64,000 nt of DNA from Quercus robur (lineage: Eukaryota > Streptophyta > Magnoliopsida > Fagales > Fagaceae): positions 74,625,834-74,689,833 of the forward strand of contig NC_065538.1 in assembly GCF_932294415.1 (NCBI RefSeq). Reading direction: 5' to 3'. Within the stretch, counting starts at the first letter, position 1. Each line of letters opens with the position of its first letter. Shown in pieces: positions 49,110 to 59,227 of the stretch. The notes under the pieces are model-generated. The model made no database searches. It was not told where the DNA came from and saw only the letters and a program-made list of their open reading frames with translations. The translations under genes and the position numbers were made by a program.

Positions 49110-49660
49110 ACGTTTATTAGCTTCAAATGTGCATTTGTTAGTGTGAAATCGTGACTTAAAGTCAATGGTATATTAGCTTTAAATAAATATGCATTTAATT
49201 TGCTTACCTATGGTTTGAAATTTTGTATTTTATCCACTTTTGGTTTGCCCTATTAGGGTTTCCTAAGCCACCTCCTCACTTTCTCTGTTATAGACATAAA
49301 AAAAACATAACAAATTAACACAAACAAGATCAAAATGAGGCATCTGCAATTCATCCACCAGAGCCAATAATAAATGTGCATTTATTAGCTTGAAATTGTG
49401 ACTTAAAGTCACAAGTTTAGTTATTTAATTGGGCAAGTTACAACTTACCCACCTGGCCACCCATGGTTTGGCCAAAAGTTTTTTTTTTTTTTTTGGCCTA
49501 CTCGTGGTTTGAAATTTGGCACTTTACCCACCTAAAGCCTGCTCTGTTAGGGTTCCATAATCCACCTCCTCATTTTCTCCATTATAAACATGAAAAAACT
49601 AACAAAATTAATGAAAAAAAATAAAAAAATAAAAAATGAGGCATCTGTCAAAATTTAAAA
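49110..49660. repeat. Diverged tandem duplication, about 250 bp x 2
   Basis: aataataaatgtgcattt, gacttaaagtca, atggtttgaaatttt, ttagggtttcctaagccacctcctc, and aaaatgaggcatctg all occur twice in the same order (about 49110-49350 and 49370-49645) with many substitutions and a T-run added in the second unit. Confidence 0.65.
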
Positions 49661-50087
49661 CCTTGACTCAAGAACTCCAATAGAACAAAAAAGTCACTTA
49701 AACATCAACTTTTACCATCAAACAGCCACTTGAGCAACATTTTCGGTATTCAACAAAGAGGAAAATGCCTAGACTTCTCTCTCTCTCTCTCTCTCCACAA
49801 TCCAGAGTTCAAACTCATGTCTGACCTCCACCCTAAAACTGATTATCAAGATATAATCATCAACTAGGACTGCCACCACACCACCAAACCCACAGCTGGC
49901 CTACCATGATCTAGGGTCCAGTCCCACGGTTGAGTTCCTCCCAACACTAATTCTCTCGCTATTTCATTCTCCAATTTGGTACCTATCAATTTCAAGTTCC
50001 ACTCCTCTTCCATACAAGTCTTAATCATATGCCTAAACACCATTTTTATTTTTTATTTTTATGCAATACCTTTTTTTTTTTTTTTTT
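49661..50087. other. Spacer
   Basis: Contains a CT microsatellite (about 49776-49794) and a T-run (50071-50087). No gene recognised. Confidence 0.45.
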
Positions 50088-50454
50088 GGTAAACTATGTA
50101 ATTGGTCTCTATCCTATACACTATATTTCAATTTGATCCCTAATCTTTCAATTGTGTCAATTTGGTCCCTAACCTTTTAGTATTGTGTCAATTTAGTCCC
50201 TAACGATATCTTTTGAATGAAAATTTATGACGTGTCTAATGGTCAAAGCAAAAAATTAGCTTACGTTGATAAGACAATAAACTTAAATTTTATTTTGGCC
50301 GTTTGCCATGTTAGCAATTTTCATCTAAGATATAACATCAGGGACTAAATTAACACGACATTGAAAGGTTAGGAATCAAATTGACACAATTGAAAGGTTA
50401 GAGACTAAATTGAAATATGATGTAAAGGTTAGGAACCAAATATGTAGTTTACCC
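50088..50454. mobile_element. Foldback (long-TIR) element next to T-runs
   Basis: From ggtaaactatgtaattggtc the left 140 bases are the approximate inverse of the right 140 (ending aaccaaatatgtagtttaccc), sharing a ladder of 'gtcaatttggtccctaacctttca' blocks. T-runs on both sides (17 T before, 9 T after) could be the target duplication, as Mutator-type elements with 9-bp duplications sometimes hit such tracts. No coding content. Confidence 0.72.
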
Positions 50455-50772
50455 TTTTTTTTTATTTAATTTGTTAATTTTCGTGTCATTTTAATTTGAC
50501 CACTTCTTCTCACCTTCGCTCCAAACTCTCTCTCTCTCTCTCTGGCATTCCATACTTTTTCTTCCCTTGTTTGGTTGCTAGGAAAGTGTTGGAAAATGAG
50601 TGAAAATTGAATTTTGAATTTTGAATTTTGAATTTTGAGTTTTTATTTGTTTATTCTTTGGAAACCATAACAATACAAGGGAGAGTAACAGTTATTTGTT
50701 TTGGGCTTGATTGAATGGTTTTGTGTGCTATGATTTGGGTGATTTTGGTCATTTTCATATTAGGTATTTTGG

Positions 50773-50822
50773 TTTTTTTTTTTTTTTTTTTGGGAGGTGG
50801 GGTGGGGGGGGGGGGGGGGGGG
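50773..50822 (+). repeat. T19 tract followed by a G19 tract
   Basis: Nineteen T at 50773-50791, then gggaggtggggt and an unbroken G19 at 50804-50822. The G-rich part can form G-quadruplexes. Length may be affected by sequencing error. Confidence 0.85.
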
Positions 50823-51194
50823 TTTGTTGTGGAAAATCTGAGTTGGACTTGATAATTGAGATATACTACGGTTGTTTTTTAGTTGTGGAATCTAGGTGTT
50901 AAAGTTGATAGTTGTTGGGAAAGAGTGGGAAATGGAACGACACTGAGTTTTGCATTCTGTGTTTATCTTTGTTCATTTAGAAGTTGGTTGAATGGATGTG
51001 CGGAAAATTTGAGTGGGACTTCGAATTGAGTAACTGAGATGTGTTATGGTTGTTTTTAATTCTAATCACAGGTGGATAAGTTGTAGTTTTCCCTATTTAA
51101 TATGTGGAACATATTTTTCATATTTTTAATCATCATCATCTTAATAAACATATCAATTTTTTAAAAAGATTTGGGATTCAATCTATGCCTACAC

Positions 51195-51300
51195 CAAAAA
51201 CTAATTGGTGTCTTAGTCTGATGATAAAGAACTATCATCAGGAGCAAATGCCATAGGTTCAAACAAATGTTATATGGGCTTTGTTCCACATAAGTCTCCT
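51195..51300 (+). mobile_element. tRNA-derived SINE-like fragment (family 3)
   Basis: ttggtgtcttagtctgatga (box A region), then after about 35 bases ataggttcaaac (box B ggttcaaac at 51256-51264). The spacing and wording fit a Pol III promoter of a plant SINE. It has no recognised A-tail or target duplication and sits directly upstream of the F-box remnant. Confidence 0.5.
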
Positions 51301-51341
51301 AATTATAAAGCATTGGTTTATCCTGTTCTTAGGCTCTAATA

Positions 51342-51976
51342 TATGCAATAGAGTCCCTATCTCATATTCCTTTGTTCAATAATTTGCTGGGTTTGACCTT
51401 GGATTGGGGGTCAGTAAATCTTAACTCTGTTGCATTGATGGAGATATTGCAAAAATCTCCGTCTAAAGACACTGATATTTATTATGGTAACTTCATCAGC
51501 ACTACATTGTTTACTATTGTGTTACTTGTGCATCTGTTTCGGTTCCATATTGTTGTTTCTTATTTACTGCGATGGTTAAAGCATTTAATTTGCAATGGTA
51601 ATTTGGGGAATCAGTCTGTCCTCAGATTGTGAAAAGGTTCATAGGATATTGGACCCCGATACGGTTTGTGTCCAGTGCCATAATGCACTAGACACGCTGG
51701 AATTCAGAAACGTGTAACACGTCCAACGCACTAATGCACTAGATACAAGCTTAATCCATTGGATCCAGTGCTTCTTGTCACAGCTCAAGGTGCATTAAAG
51801 TCCATGGTAATGATGGAGATCTATCTAGGGTAGAGGCTTTACTCAAGAATGCATTAGCATTGAACAAAATGGTTATATCCTGTTCGGTAGGAGACTTAGA
51901 GAAGCAGGAGAAGGTTTGTGAACAGCTATTAAAGCTCCCTAGAGTGTCAAAAATTTGTGAATTGGTTTTGGTTTGA
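51342..51976 (+). pseudogene. F-box/LRR/FBD-type protein gene remnant
   Basis: Two separated pieces. From 51342, AIESLSHIPLFNNLLGLTLDWGSVNLNSVALMEILQKSPS is the leucine-rich part seen in plant F-box/FBD proteins (FNNLTxLELxW...LLxILQxSPNLE). From 51803 to the stop at 51976, LSRVEALLKNALALNKMVIS...KVCEQLLKLPRVSKICELVLV is the FBD domain end (LLKNA..L.KM.I...LL..PR.S..CE..F). The region between has stops and no matching frame, and the N-terminal F-box is missing, so this is a pseudogene. F-box proteins select targets for ubiquitination in SCF complexes. The family is large and rich in pseudogenes. Confidence 0.72.
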
Positions 51977-52337
51977 GCTTGAAAGACTTCTTTATTTTCT
52001 ACCTCCCGTGCCTTTCCTATGTAACCTGCTGTTATGACTTTTTGTTATTTAGTTATAATTAGTCTATGTATCCTCCAAGGGGTTCAACTTATGTGTGCAG
52101 TGTTAATCTTTTCATTGATGCGAAAATTACACTTTTTTATTCTAATCTTTTATATTGAAACGCATAATTGACCCCAACCCCAAATTTTAAAGTGTTGCTT
52201 TAATGTATCTTTTGCCATCTATTTTGAGGCTAATTAAACAAAATTTAGTACTGAAAGTCCAACTTACCACTCTTTCCAATCTCAAAGATCAATTTTGCAG
52301 TGAAAGGTCAATTTAATCCTACTATCATAGTATAAAT
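51977..52337. other. Spacer downstream of the F-box remnant
   Basis: No structure recognised. It may hold the former 3' UTR of the F-box gene. Confidence 0.4.
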
Positions 52338-52680
52338 TTTTTTCAGAGAAATCATTGAATCAATATCATTAATCAAGAAAATTTATCTAAGTACAAAGCA
52401 TCCTCAACTAGGGGAGGAGAGTCTTCTAACCAAATAGCTTCCTCACTAATATGTTTAACAAACATAGCTTCTAGCTAGCCCATGGGCAACTGTATTACCA
52501 GTTCGCCGAGTACATGAAACAGAGCAGGTATGCATTCCTGGCATAATCAGTTGAATCTCATCAAGGATGTGGCCCTCGAGGGACATGTGTGGGCTTGGTG
52601 TGATCAAAGCCTTCTTCACGTTCAAATTGTCTCCTTCAATTACTAACTCATGGAATCCAGCCTCTACAGCAAAGATAATT
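52338..52680 (-). pseudogene. LINE RNase H fragment
   Basis: On the minus strand: AIIFAVEAGFHELVIEGDNL (catalytic Glu and Asp region), then after a frameshift HILDEIQLIMPGMHTCSVS and RRTGNTVAHGLAR, then EEAIWLEDSPPLVEDALYLDKFS and a stop. This is the C-terminal half of LINE RNase H with its normal tail. A T-run of 31 (52682-52712) adjoins its truncated 5' side, the wrong side for its own poly(A), so another insertion event is involved. Confidence 0.8.
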
Positions 52681-52681
52681 G

Positions 52682-52713
<32 letters not shown>

Positions 52714-52829
52714 TATTTGATTATATTTTTCTGGTTTTTTAAAATTCGATTAACTAGCTACAACTATGCAAGGAACTCTCAAATCTGGAACTCGAATATC
52801 TTACAATGGATAATTTAAGCACAAAAAGT

Positions 52830-53990
52830 GATGCATGTAGCTTTGGGGTTGTTTTTGTAGAGTTCTAAACATTAAAAAGATTCACTTAGAAAACAGATCG
52901 GGTTAGATAAAAATAATAAAAATAAATAAAAATAAAAACAACTCACAAGCGGGGTGGTTCAATCAAGTAGTGGGTTGTGCTAATTACGTTAAAGGTTGTC
53001 CATATTTTTTCACATGCAAAAAAAAAAAAAAAAAACAATAACATTAACAACAACAACAACAACAACAACAACAATAATAATAATAATAATAATATTATGA
53101 CTATATTGTCTATATGTTCCTTTTAATACAAACTAACCTCATCACACGTACGGAGTGTATGTGTGATGAGGCTCTTTTTTAATTATTTTGAGTTTAATGT
53201 AATTTTTCAATTTAAATTTCTCTATTATTAGTGAGATTATACAGGAATAAACTTTTAAGAAATTAAAACTTAGGATTTGAAAATAAGTAAACAGGTTTAG
53301 TATGTGCTAGTTTTTAGAAAAAAAAAAATGTTTTAAACATGCATGAGATATATTAAAATAGAGAGTGTGCTAATTTTTAGAGAAAAAAATTTTATCTAGT
53401 AGTTTTTTTTTTTTTTTTTTTTTTGAATTGCAATTTTAACTCTATTTTTTATTTTTTAAGAATAAGGGTTATCTAATTAGATTATGGGTATTTTCAACAT
53501 TTTTTTAAAGTTATAACTAACTTTCTGAATCCTTTTAATATATAGAGACAAAAGTACAAATAATAAATTACCCAAAAATAAAAGTCATATTAGACATAAA
53601 TTCTTAAAATTACAAAATTTAGTTCAGTATCATTATAAAAGAATGGGGGAAAAAAAACTAAAAGTCATGAACCATAATTGAAATAGAGCAAATACAAACG
53701 GTTGCTAAACTGGCAATGAGCTATATGGGTAGTCATTGTGAAAACGTGCCAACAATGATGATACGAATGTGCTCACTGCATTGGCAATAGTGTTTGGTGA
53801 GAAATTGTCGGCTCATCATTTCTATGAAGGGCAAGATGTCCTAATCAGAGGAATCTCACTGCAAAGAAAAACGGAGTTTAAGTGGCAAGTAACTTTCTTG
53901 TTGCTTCGAGATCGAAAACACAATTTTTCACATTATTTTTCCAATTATCCAAATATGCTTTTAATTAAGACCATTTGACACTAATTCATA
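52830..53990. repeat. Dispersed repeat 'R37', copy E, split by a Helitron
   Basis: It starts at gcatgtagctttggggttgt, has the A-run (about 53018-53034) and AAC/AAT microsatellite (53047-53094), then tatgttccttttaatacaaa, where the Helitron of 53133-53548 is inserted. It resumes with acaaataataaattacccaa and continues to the gttgcttcgagatcgaaaac...ccaattatccaaat segment. Copy A shows the joined order without the Helitron, which supports both readings. Confidence 0.75.
53133..53548 (-). mobile_element. Non-autonomous Helitron (copy 2) inserted in repeat copy E
   Basis: On the minus strand it begins near TCTCTATATATTAAAAGG, runs through the same AT-rich interior as 34275-34725, and ends with a strong hairpin (cctcatcacac...gtgtgatgagg, plus 53138-53172) and TTAG. 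The last four bases deviate from CTRR by one position and the 5' host base is no longer A, so it is older or a variant. Comparison with repeat copy A marks the insertion limits independently. Confidence 0.75.
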
Positions 53991-54369
53991 TCAACTTGTG
54001 TAAAATTTTATGTCTATTTTAAAATAATAACTTACTTTTTCTACCTTACACACTTTCTTTTCAAAACACCTAACATCTATTTCACATTACATTTCATTAT
54101 AATATTAATTTTTTTGATTTTTTTTTAATTGTCTGTTTCTCTCTCTTCACACACAATAACCATCATCCACTATCTTCCTTAGCCTTAGGATACGTAAAGA
54201 AATAATAAAAAATTAAATGTAAAATGAATAGTTTCAATGTCAATTTACATAGTTACTATAGCAAACTTATAAAAAATTTACATAATTATACACTAACTTA
54301 TTTGGATCATTTTTAAGCAAAATTGTGTAAATTTTACACTTTTTTTCCTATTAAACTATGATGTCACGA

Positions 54370-55270
54370 TCACCACCGTATAATTGTTGGGTTGATTGGG
54401 TTACCAGCTTTACTTCTTTTTTTACATGCAAAAAAAATTAACAATAACAATAATAGTATTATTATCTTTTTTTTTATTTATTATTTTTTAATCTTTCTTT
54501 CAATACAAATAAGATAATAAATGATATAATTACCCAAAAATAAAAGCTAAATAATATATAATTTTTTAAGATTACACAATCCATAGTTCACCATTATGAT
54601 AAAAGAACGAGAAAAAAACTAAATGTCATGCACTATAATTTTTTTAGGTATGGTATACCATCACTATAAATACTGAATTTCAATGTAAAACTATTAAGAA
54701 TGAATATATTTTACTGTCTCATCCAAATCTAATGTAGGAAAAACATCACTTTAAAATGAGTCAAGTTAGGTCAACCCATTTTTACTCTTGGTAAAAAAAG
54801 TCTTGAGTCAAATCAATTATTAATATTTGGGTTATTAGGCCCGGGTCCAATTTTTCCAAGTCCAGAAAAAATCCATGCACTTTTAGCCTCTTAGGAGATT
54901 TTGAGAATGGAGTAACCTCATTGAATATTTTATCTCTTCCTTAGAAAACAAACTCTTACAAAATTTTGAATATTAAGCTCTTAATAGAGTTTAAAGGGAG
55001 CAAATACAAAAAAAGTTGCTAAACTGGCAATGAATTGTCTGAAAGTTATTGAAAAAAAAAAAAAAAAAAGGCACCAATGATGACAATTGCAGAGGTGCTC
55101 AGTAAACTGATGAGAGTGTCATATTAGTGAAGAGATGGAGAGCCTAACTGGTGACTTACCATTCCATGGCTTGAAGATCGAGAATGCAACTTCTCACATA
55201 GGCTGCCAATTATCCAAGTTCCTTCTCTGTGAAGCGCCTTTCACACTAAGCTAGGATGTTGCCACCATAA
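54370..55270. repeat. Dispersed repeat 'R37', copy F
   Basis: gttgggttgattgggttacc, the microsatellite, aatctttctttcaatacaaat, tgcactataa...aggtatggt, a longer middle (tgcacttttagcctctta...gagtaacctcattgaa), and ctaactggtgacttaccattcc...gccaattatccaagttcc. It is the fullest copy of the right-hand part and aligns by eye with 39700-40500. Confidence 0.75.
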
Positions 55271-56842
55271 AATAGTTTACCACATATAAAGCAATCCTAG
55301 TTACCTTACTCGGGGTTGGTACTCAATCATGTTTTATATTATTGTACGTAGAATAACTTTGTTTGGATTTTGAGTTTTAGAGGCCACGTTAGACTTAAAG
55401 AGTCCTATGGATATGGACAATGGTATGGATTTTTGTAATGGTTAAACCACTCCTAATAACTTAAAGCTTCTACCATAATTAAGATAGAACTATATGAAAA
55501 ATACATTTGCTCATCTTGAATCCAGAAATTGATATTCATGAATCTGTGGAAAGCTTCTTAAATAACGTTCTTTTATATAAATAATTCATTAGTTGGGAGA
55601 AATGATTTAAACAAAAGAAGTCAATTTCATACCGAACAGGCCAATACAACCGGTATTTCTTGCCAGTTAAAATATTGGCCCATACCAAATCATTTCAACC
55701 GTACTAGAGAAAATATCGGATTTTGGCATGTAAATGCATATGTGACCGAAAAAAAAAAAAATAAAAAAATAATAATGGTTCTCACTCTCTTGGTCTCTCC
55801 ACTCACCGGCGTCACTCTTAGTTTTTGGGCCTCATATATTGCATTCTTGTTCCTCCCTTAAATTGCAAATCTTCTTGTGTCTTTAAGTTGTTGAAGTAGA
55901 GAGTACAATATGTAGCACCATCATATTTCTATTTCTCTTGTTCAGATTTTCCTTTTCTGTCCTCTCTTTCTTTCTCTATATCATATAAATTTGAAGTTAA
56001 TTTCAGCTTCTTTTAAACGTCCAAGAATGCCTTGCAAAGTTTATGTTTAATTATTTATTTGTAAATATATGAATGAAAACTAGGTAATTTTGGGGAATTT
56101 TTTTCTTCATTTCATACTCTTTTGAAAAGTACTTGACAAATACCACCATGCACCCTTAATGCGGTGGTCATTTCAGAAGTATAAGTGCTTGTGAGGTGTG
56201 GGGAGTAAGAACCCAGGTTTAAGTCTCCAGAAAGGAGCTTCACACACATATACGCTTAGATTAGGCTAGAGTAGAAATTTTATCTTGTAAAAAATATAAA
56301 ATAAAATAAAAATTTAAAAAGTACTTGACAAATATATTTGTCAAACTTCAATTTAGATTTTTTTTATTATATTCAATTGACTTTAATAACTGAAAATGAA
56401 ATAATAACACGAAAAGGTATATGATATATTTTGTTAAATATATGAAATATATTTACTCACAATAAAACTCGTTGAAATTTAGTGATATAAATATAGGTAT
56501 AATTCATATAACAGATGGGAAGTTTTGAAATAATATTTTTTATTTTTTATATATTAGATCTCATATCACAGCTTAAAAGTTTGTACAATTTTTTTTTTCT
56601 TCTGTCAATCACAAAACCCTTAATATGTTGCCACGTGATATACTTCATTTTTATTTGTTTCATTATATATAATATTAATCACTAACCTATGCGATGCACT
56701 AAATAATTTAACAAAAGTCAACTAAAATTGTTTTAAAATGAAATCAAACATTAAAGGAAAATTAATCTGCTTTGTATCAATTATTGCAAAAATGGTAAAA
56801 GAATGAAAAATATTTACTGAAAGCTTCCTCTATCATACTAAT
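55271..56842. other. Spacer containing one SINE
   Basis: Besides the SINE at 56143-56316, the block 55630-55745 (accgaacaggccaatacaac...ggtatttcttgccagttaaa) has the wording of a common plant repeat but is too short to classify. No gene recognised. Confidence 0.45.
56143..56316 (+). mobile_element. tRNA-derived SINE, family 1 (copy 2), with 18-bp target duplication
   Basis: aaaagtacttgacaaata occurs directly before (56125-56142) and after (56317-56334). The body opens ccaccatgcac, has gcggtggtcatttcagaagt (box A region) and ggtttaagtc (box B, one change from consensus, 56216-56225), then cttcacacacatatacgctt and tcttgtaaaaaatataaaat. Same family as 23669-23830. The perfect 18-base repeat proves retroposition. 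Confidence 0.88.
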
Positions 56843-57693
56843 TGACAGTTTTTAGACCCCTTAAACAATTGATTAAACCTAGGTAATTAGCCAAGTTGTT
56901 ACTTAGTCCAATTAAACAAGTCTAGGTTATCACAATAATAAAGATCAAATCATGCAAAGCAGCGGAAAATAAATAACACACGATATGATCACCCAGGAAA
57001 CCAAACCGGTAAAAACCTGGGGAGGATTTGACTTAACTATCCTCAAGGTAAACTTGAATCCACTATCTTGAAAGAATCGAAGTTCATACAAAAGGACTTA
57101 CAAGCACCCCCGCTCGACTTCCTAATGCTACCAACCAGTAGAACTTATTGACACGACCACGTGCAAGCTCCGAATCCACAGACTCCTTCTTTCTTGGATT
57201 CCCACCAGCTACAAGCACCCCCGCTTGTGTATTCTTTAAGATTTAATGGCAGCAACTGTTTTGATCATCAAGGTGTAGAGAATATCTCCTCCTTGAAAAC
57301 CCTAAGTTTGTGTAAAGGAAAGCTCCTCTAGATCTCACAAGAGATTTACACAAACCGCAATATGAGCAACACTAAAACGTGGCTAGGGTTTGCCTTTTAT
57401 ACTTAGGACAAATAAGAAACCCTAAAAACGTTTTAAAACAACTAGGGCTGAGTTGGAAAATTCTGCAGAAAAGCGATCTGCCCGAGCTTCGATCGGTCGA
57501 GCCTAAGCTTCGATCGATCGAGCCAGGCCGAAAGCCACAGTGCTTTCTGCTTTACACTCGATTCCAACTTTACATTGACATACAACTTTGAGCTAGCTTT
57601 AAACACTTCTAAACACATTGTTTTGATCATGATTTGCCAACAATACAAGTTAGAGTTCTAAATACATAAAGTCCTACACTTTAGAACCTAACA
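56843..57693 (-). repeat. 3' LTR of the copia-like element
   Basis: 851 bp; TGACAG on the plus strand at one end and CTAACA at the other, that is TGTTAG...CTGTCA on the minus strand. It contains clusters of the palindrome-rich string cgatcgatcgag (about 57490-57525). Confidence 0.9.
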
Positions 57694-57706
57694 AACTCCC
57701 CCTTTG
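57694..57706 (-). other. Polypurine tract
   Basis: On the minus strand aaagggggagtt directly precedes the 3' LTR. It is the standard second-strand primer of copia elements. Confidence 0.8.
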
Positions 57707-58328
57707 GTAATCCGTGACAAAACACAACTTAGAAGCTCAAAGTTTACAAAATGAAAAGCCCTTTACAAAATAATGCTCATAAACCAAATTCAATCCTAAC
57801 TACTATCCATCAGTTGCAAGTGTAGACAGCAGCTCAATTGAATCAACCTGTATATTTCCTAAAACACTAAACAAAATGCATAACCGCATGTGTGGAAATA
57901 ATACAAGTAAACAAAGTAACTTTTTGATTTCAAACAACACACAAATAAAGACATATGTCAATGAATAACTCATAAATATAAATCAATAAGTAGTTTGAAA
58001 CAAGAAACAAATAAAGTACCAACAAAAACATAAAACTCCCCCTAACATGAATATCCCATCAAAAACAAGGTAAGAGCTAAAAAAGTTAAGTACACAGTGA
58101 AGCACCTAGATACAATCTAAAACTCCACAAGCTCCAACCAAAATCAAAAAGTCTCCCCCTAAAAACAAAAACCTACAAGTACTCCCCCCTTTTGTGATGG
58201 AATGCCAAAGGGCAAATAAGATATCCATCATCAAAAGGGAGGTGGTCTAAACTGCGCCAACTCCGAACGCAAGGCACGGATCTCATCAAGCACGTCCACC
58301 AAAATCTGTCCTGAAGCCGCCTGAACAG

Positions 58329-59227
58329 TCAAGACAACGTGCGACGAATGTCTGAATCATCCGTAGCAGTCGGTGGAGGAACAGCAGCAACACTTGAAGT
58401 CTCAGCAGCAGCTGTACCTGTAGAAGAGGGAGGAGGAGGAACACTACTAGATGATGCACCTCTAGGACGAGAAGGAGGAACTCTCAACTGAGCAGCCTTC
58501 TGACGAAGAAAGGTGGCACCTATGGGAGCTATCACATGAACAGGCTCACCTGACGGAAAACCATCTAGACCTAACTAGAGTAGAATCCTATGAATGAAAA
58601 TAGGATGAATCAGCGCATGCCCTACTGCAGAACTCCTATGAACTTCGTTCAAAGAAAGAAGGAACAAGTGAGGAAAACTGATGGACGCTCCAGAAGTAAA
58701 GGCGTACAAAAACAGACATCGCTCTAAAGGAATGGTGTGGAAGTAAGAGATAGGCCACAAGGAATGACACGCAATCCTAAAGAAGAGATAGGTAGTCTCG
58801 GTAAGCTCAGCGGACGTGATCTGAGGATCAGAACCCCACTGGATAGATGACCCAGTGATGTAAGACATGACAACATCTAAAGAGGGTGACTCATCATAGG
58901 GATAGTTAGCATCCCGAACAACCGGCACCCCAAGAGCCTTAGCCACCACCCGAGGGGTAATGGTGAACTCTACACCTCGTATCCAACTCCTAACAAGGGT
59001 GTTGGAATCATAGACGTGACAAGAGGCAACCAACCCCTAGACTCAAAATTGGCCCTAATGGCCGGATCAAGCGCATCTAACACAACAGCTCGCTCAGACC
59101 AGATCTTACGCCTACAGTTCAAGGTGTCATAGGCTTCTCTATACTTATCATTCTTATACATCTCTACTCTAGGTGGAGACTCAGAGGAAGTGGAAGTGGT
59201 CCTATGAGCTCTAGTTTTCCTAGGCAT
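58329..59227 (-). pseudogene. 'Putative plant transposon protein' type ORF, one frameshift and one stop
   Basis: On the minus strand, MPRKTRAHRTTSTSSES...FESRGWLPLV (58970-59227) continues after a frameshift near 59033 with ASCHVYDSNTLVRSWIRGVEFTITPRVVAKALGVPVVRD and a long body to HRILL (58575-59033). After one in-frame TAG it goes on with APIGATFLRQKAAQLR and a Ser/Pro-rich tail (58329-58535). I know this kind of protein from plant retrotransposon annotations (the domain usually called 'putative plant transposon protein'); its function is not known. The position near the 3' LTR is that of extra ORFs in SIRE-like elements. Confidence 0.65.

Noticed and set aside
37575..55270. CRISPR-like or phage-type system in the repeated region
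   Set aside because: Repeats here are eukaryotic dispersed repeats and microsatellites. There is no short-repeat/unique-spacer pattern and no cas-like gene.
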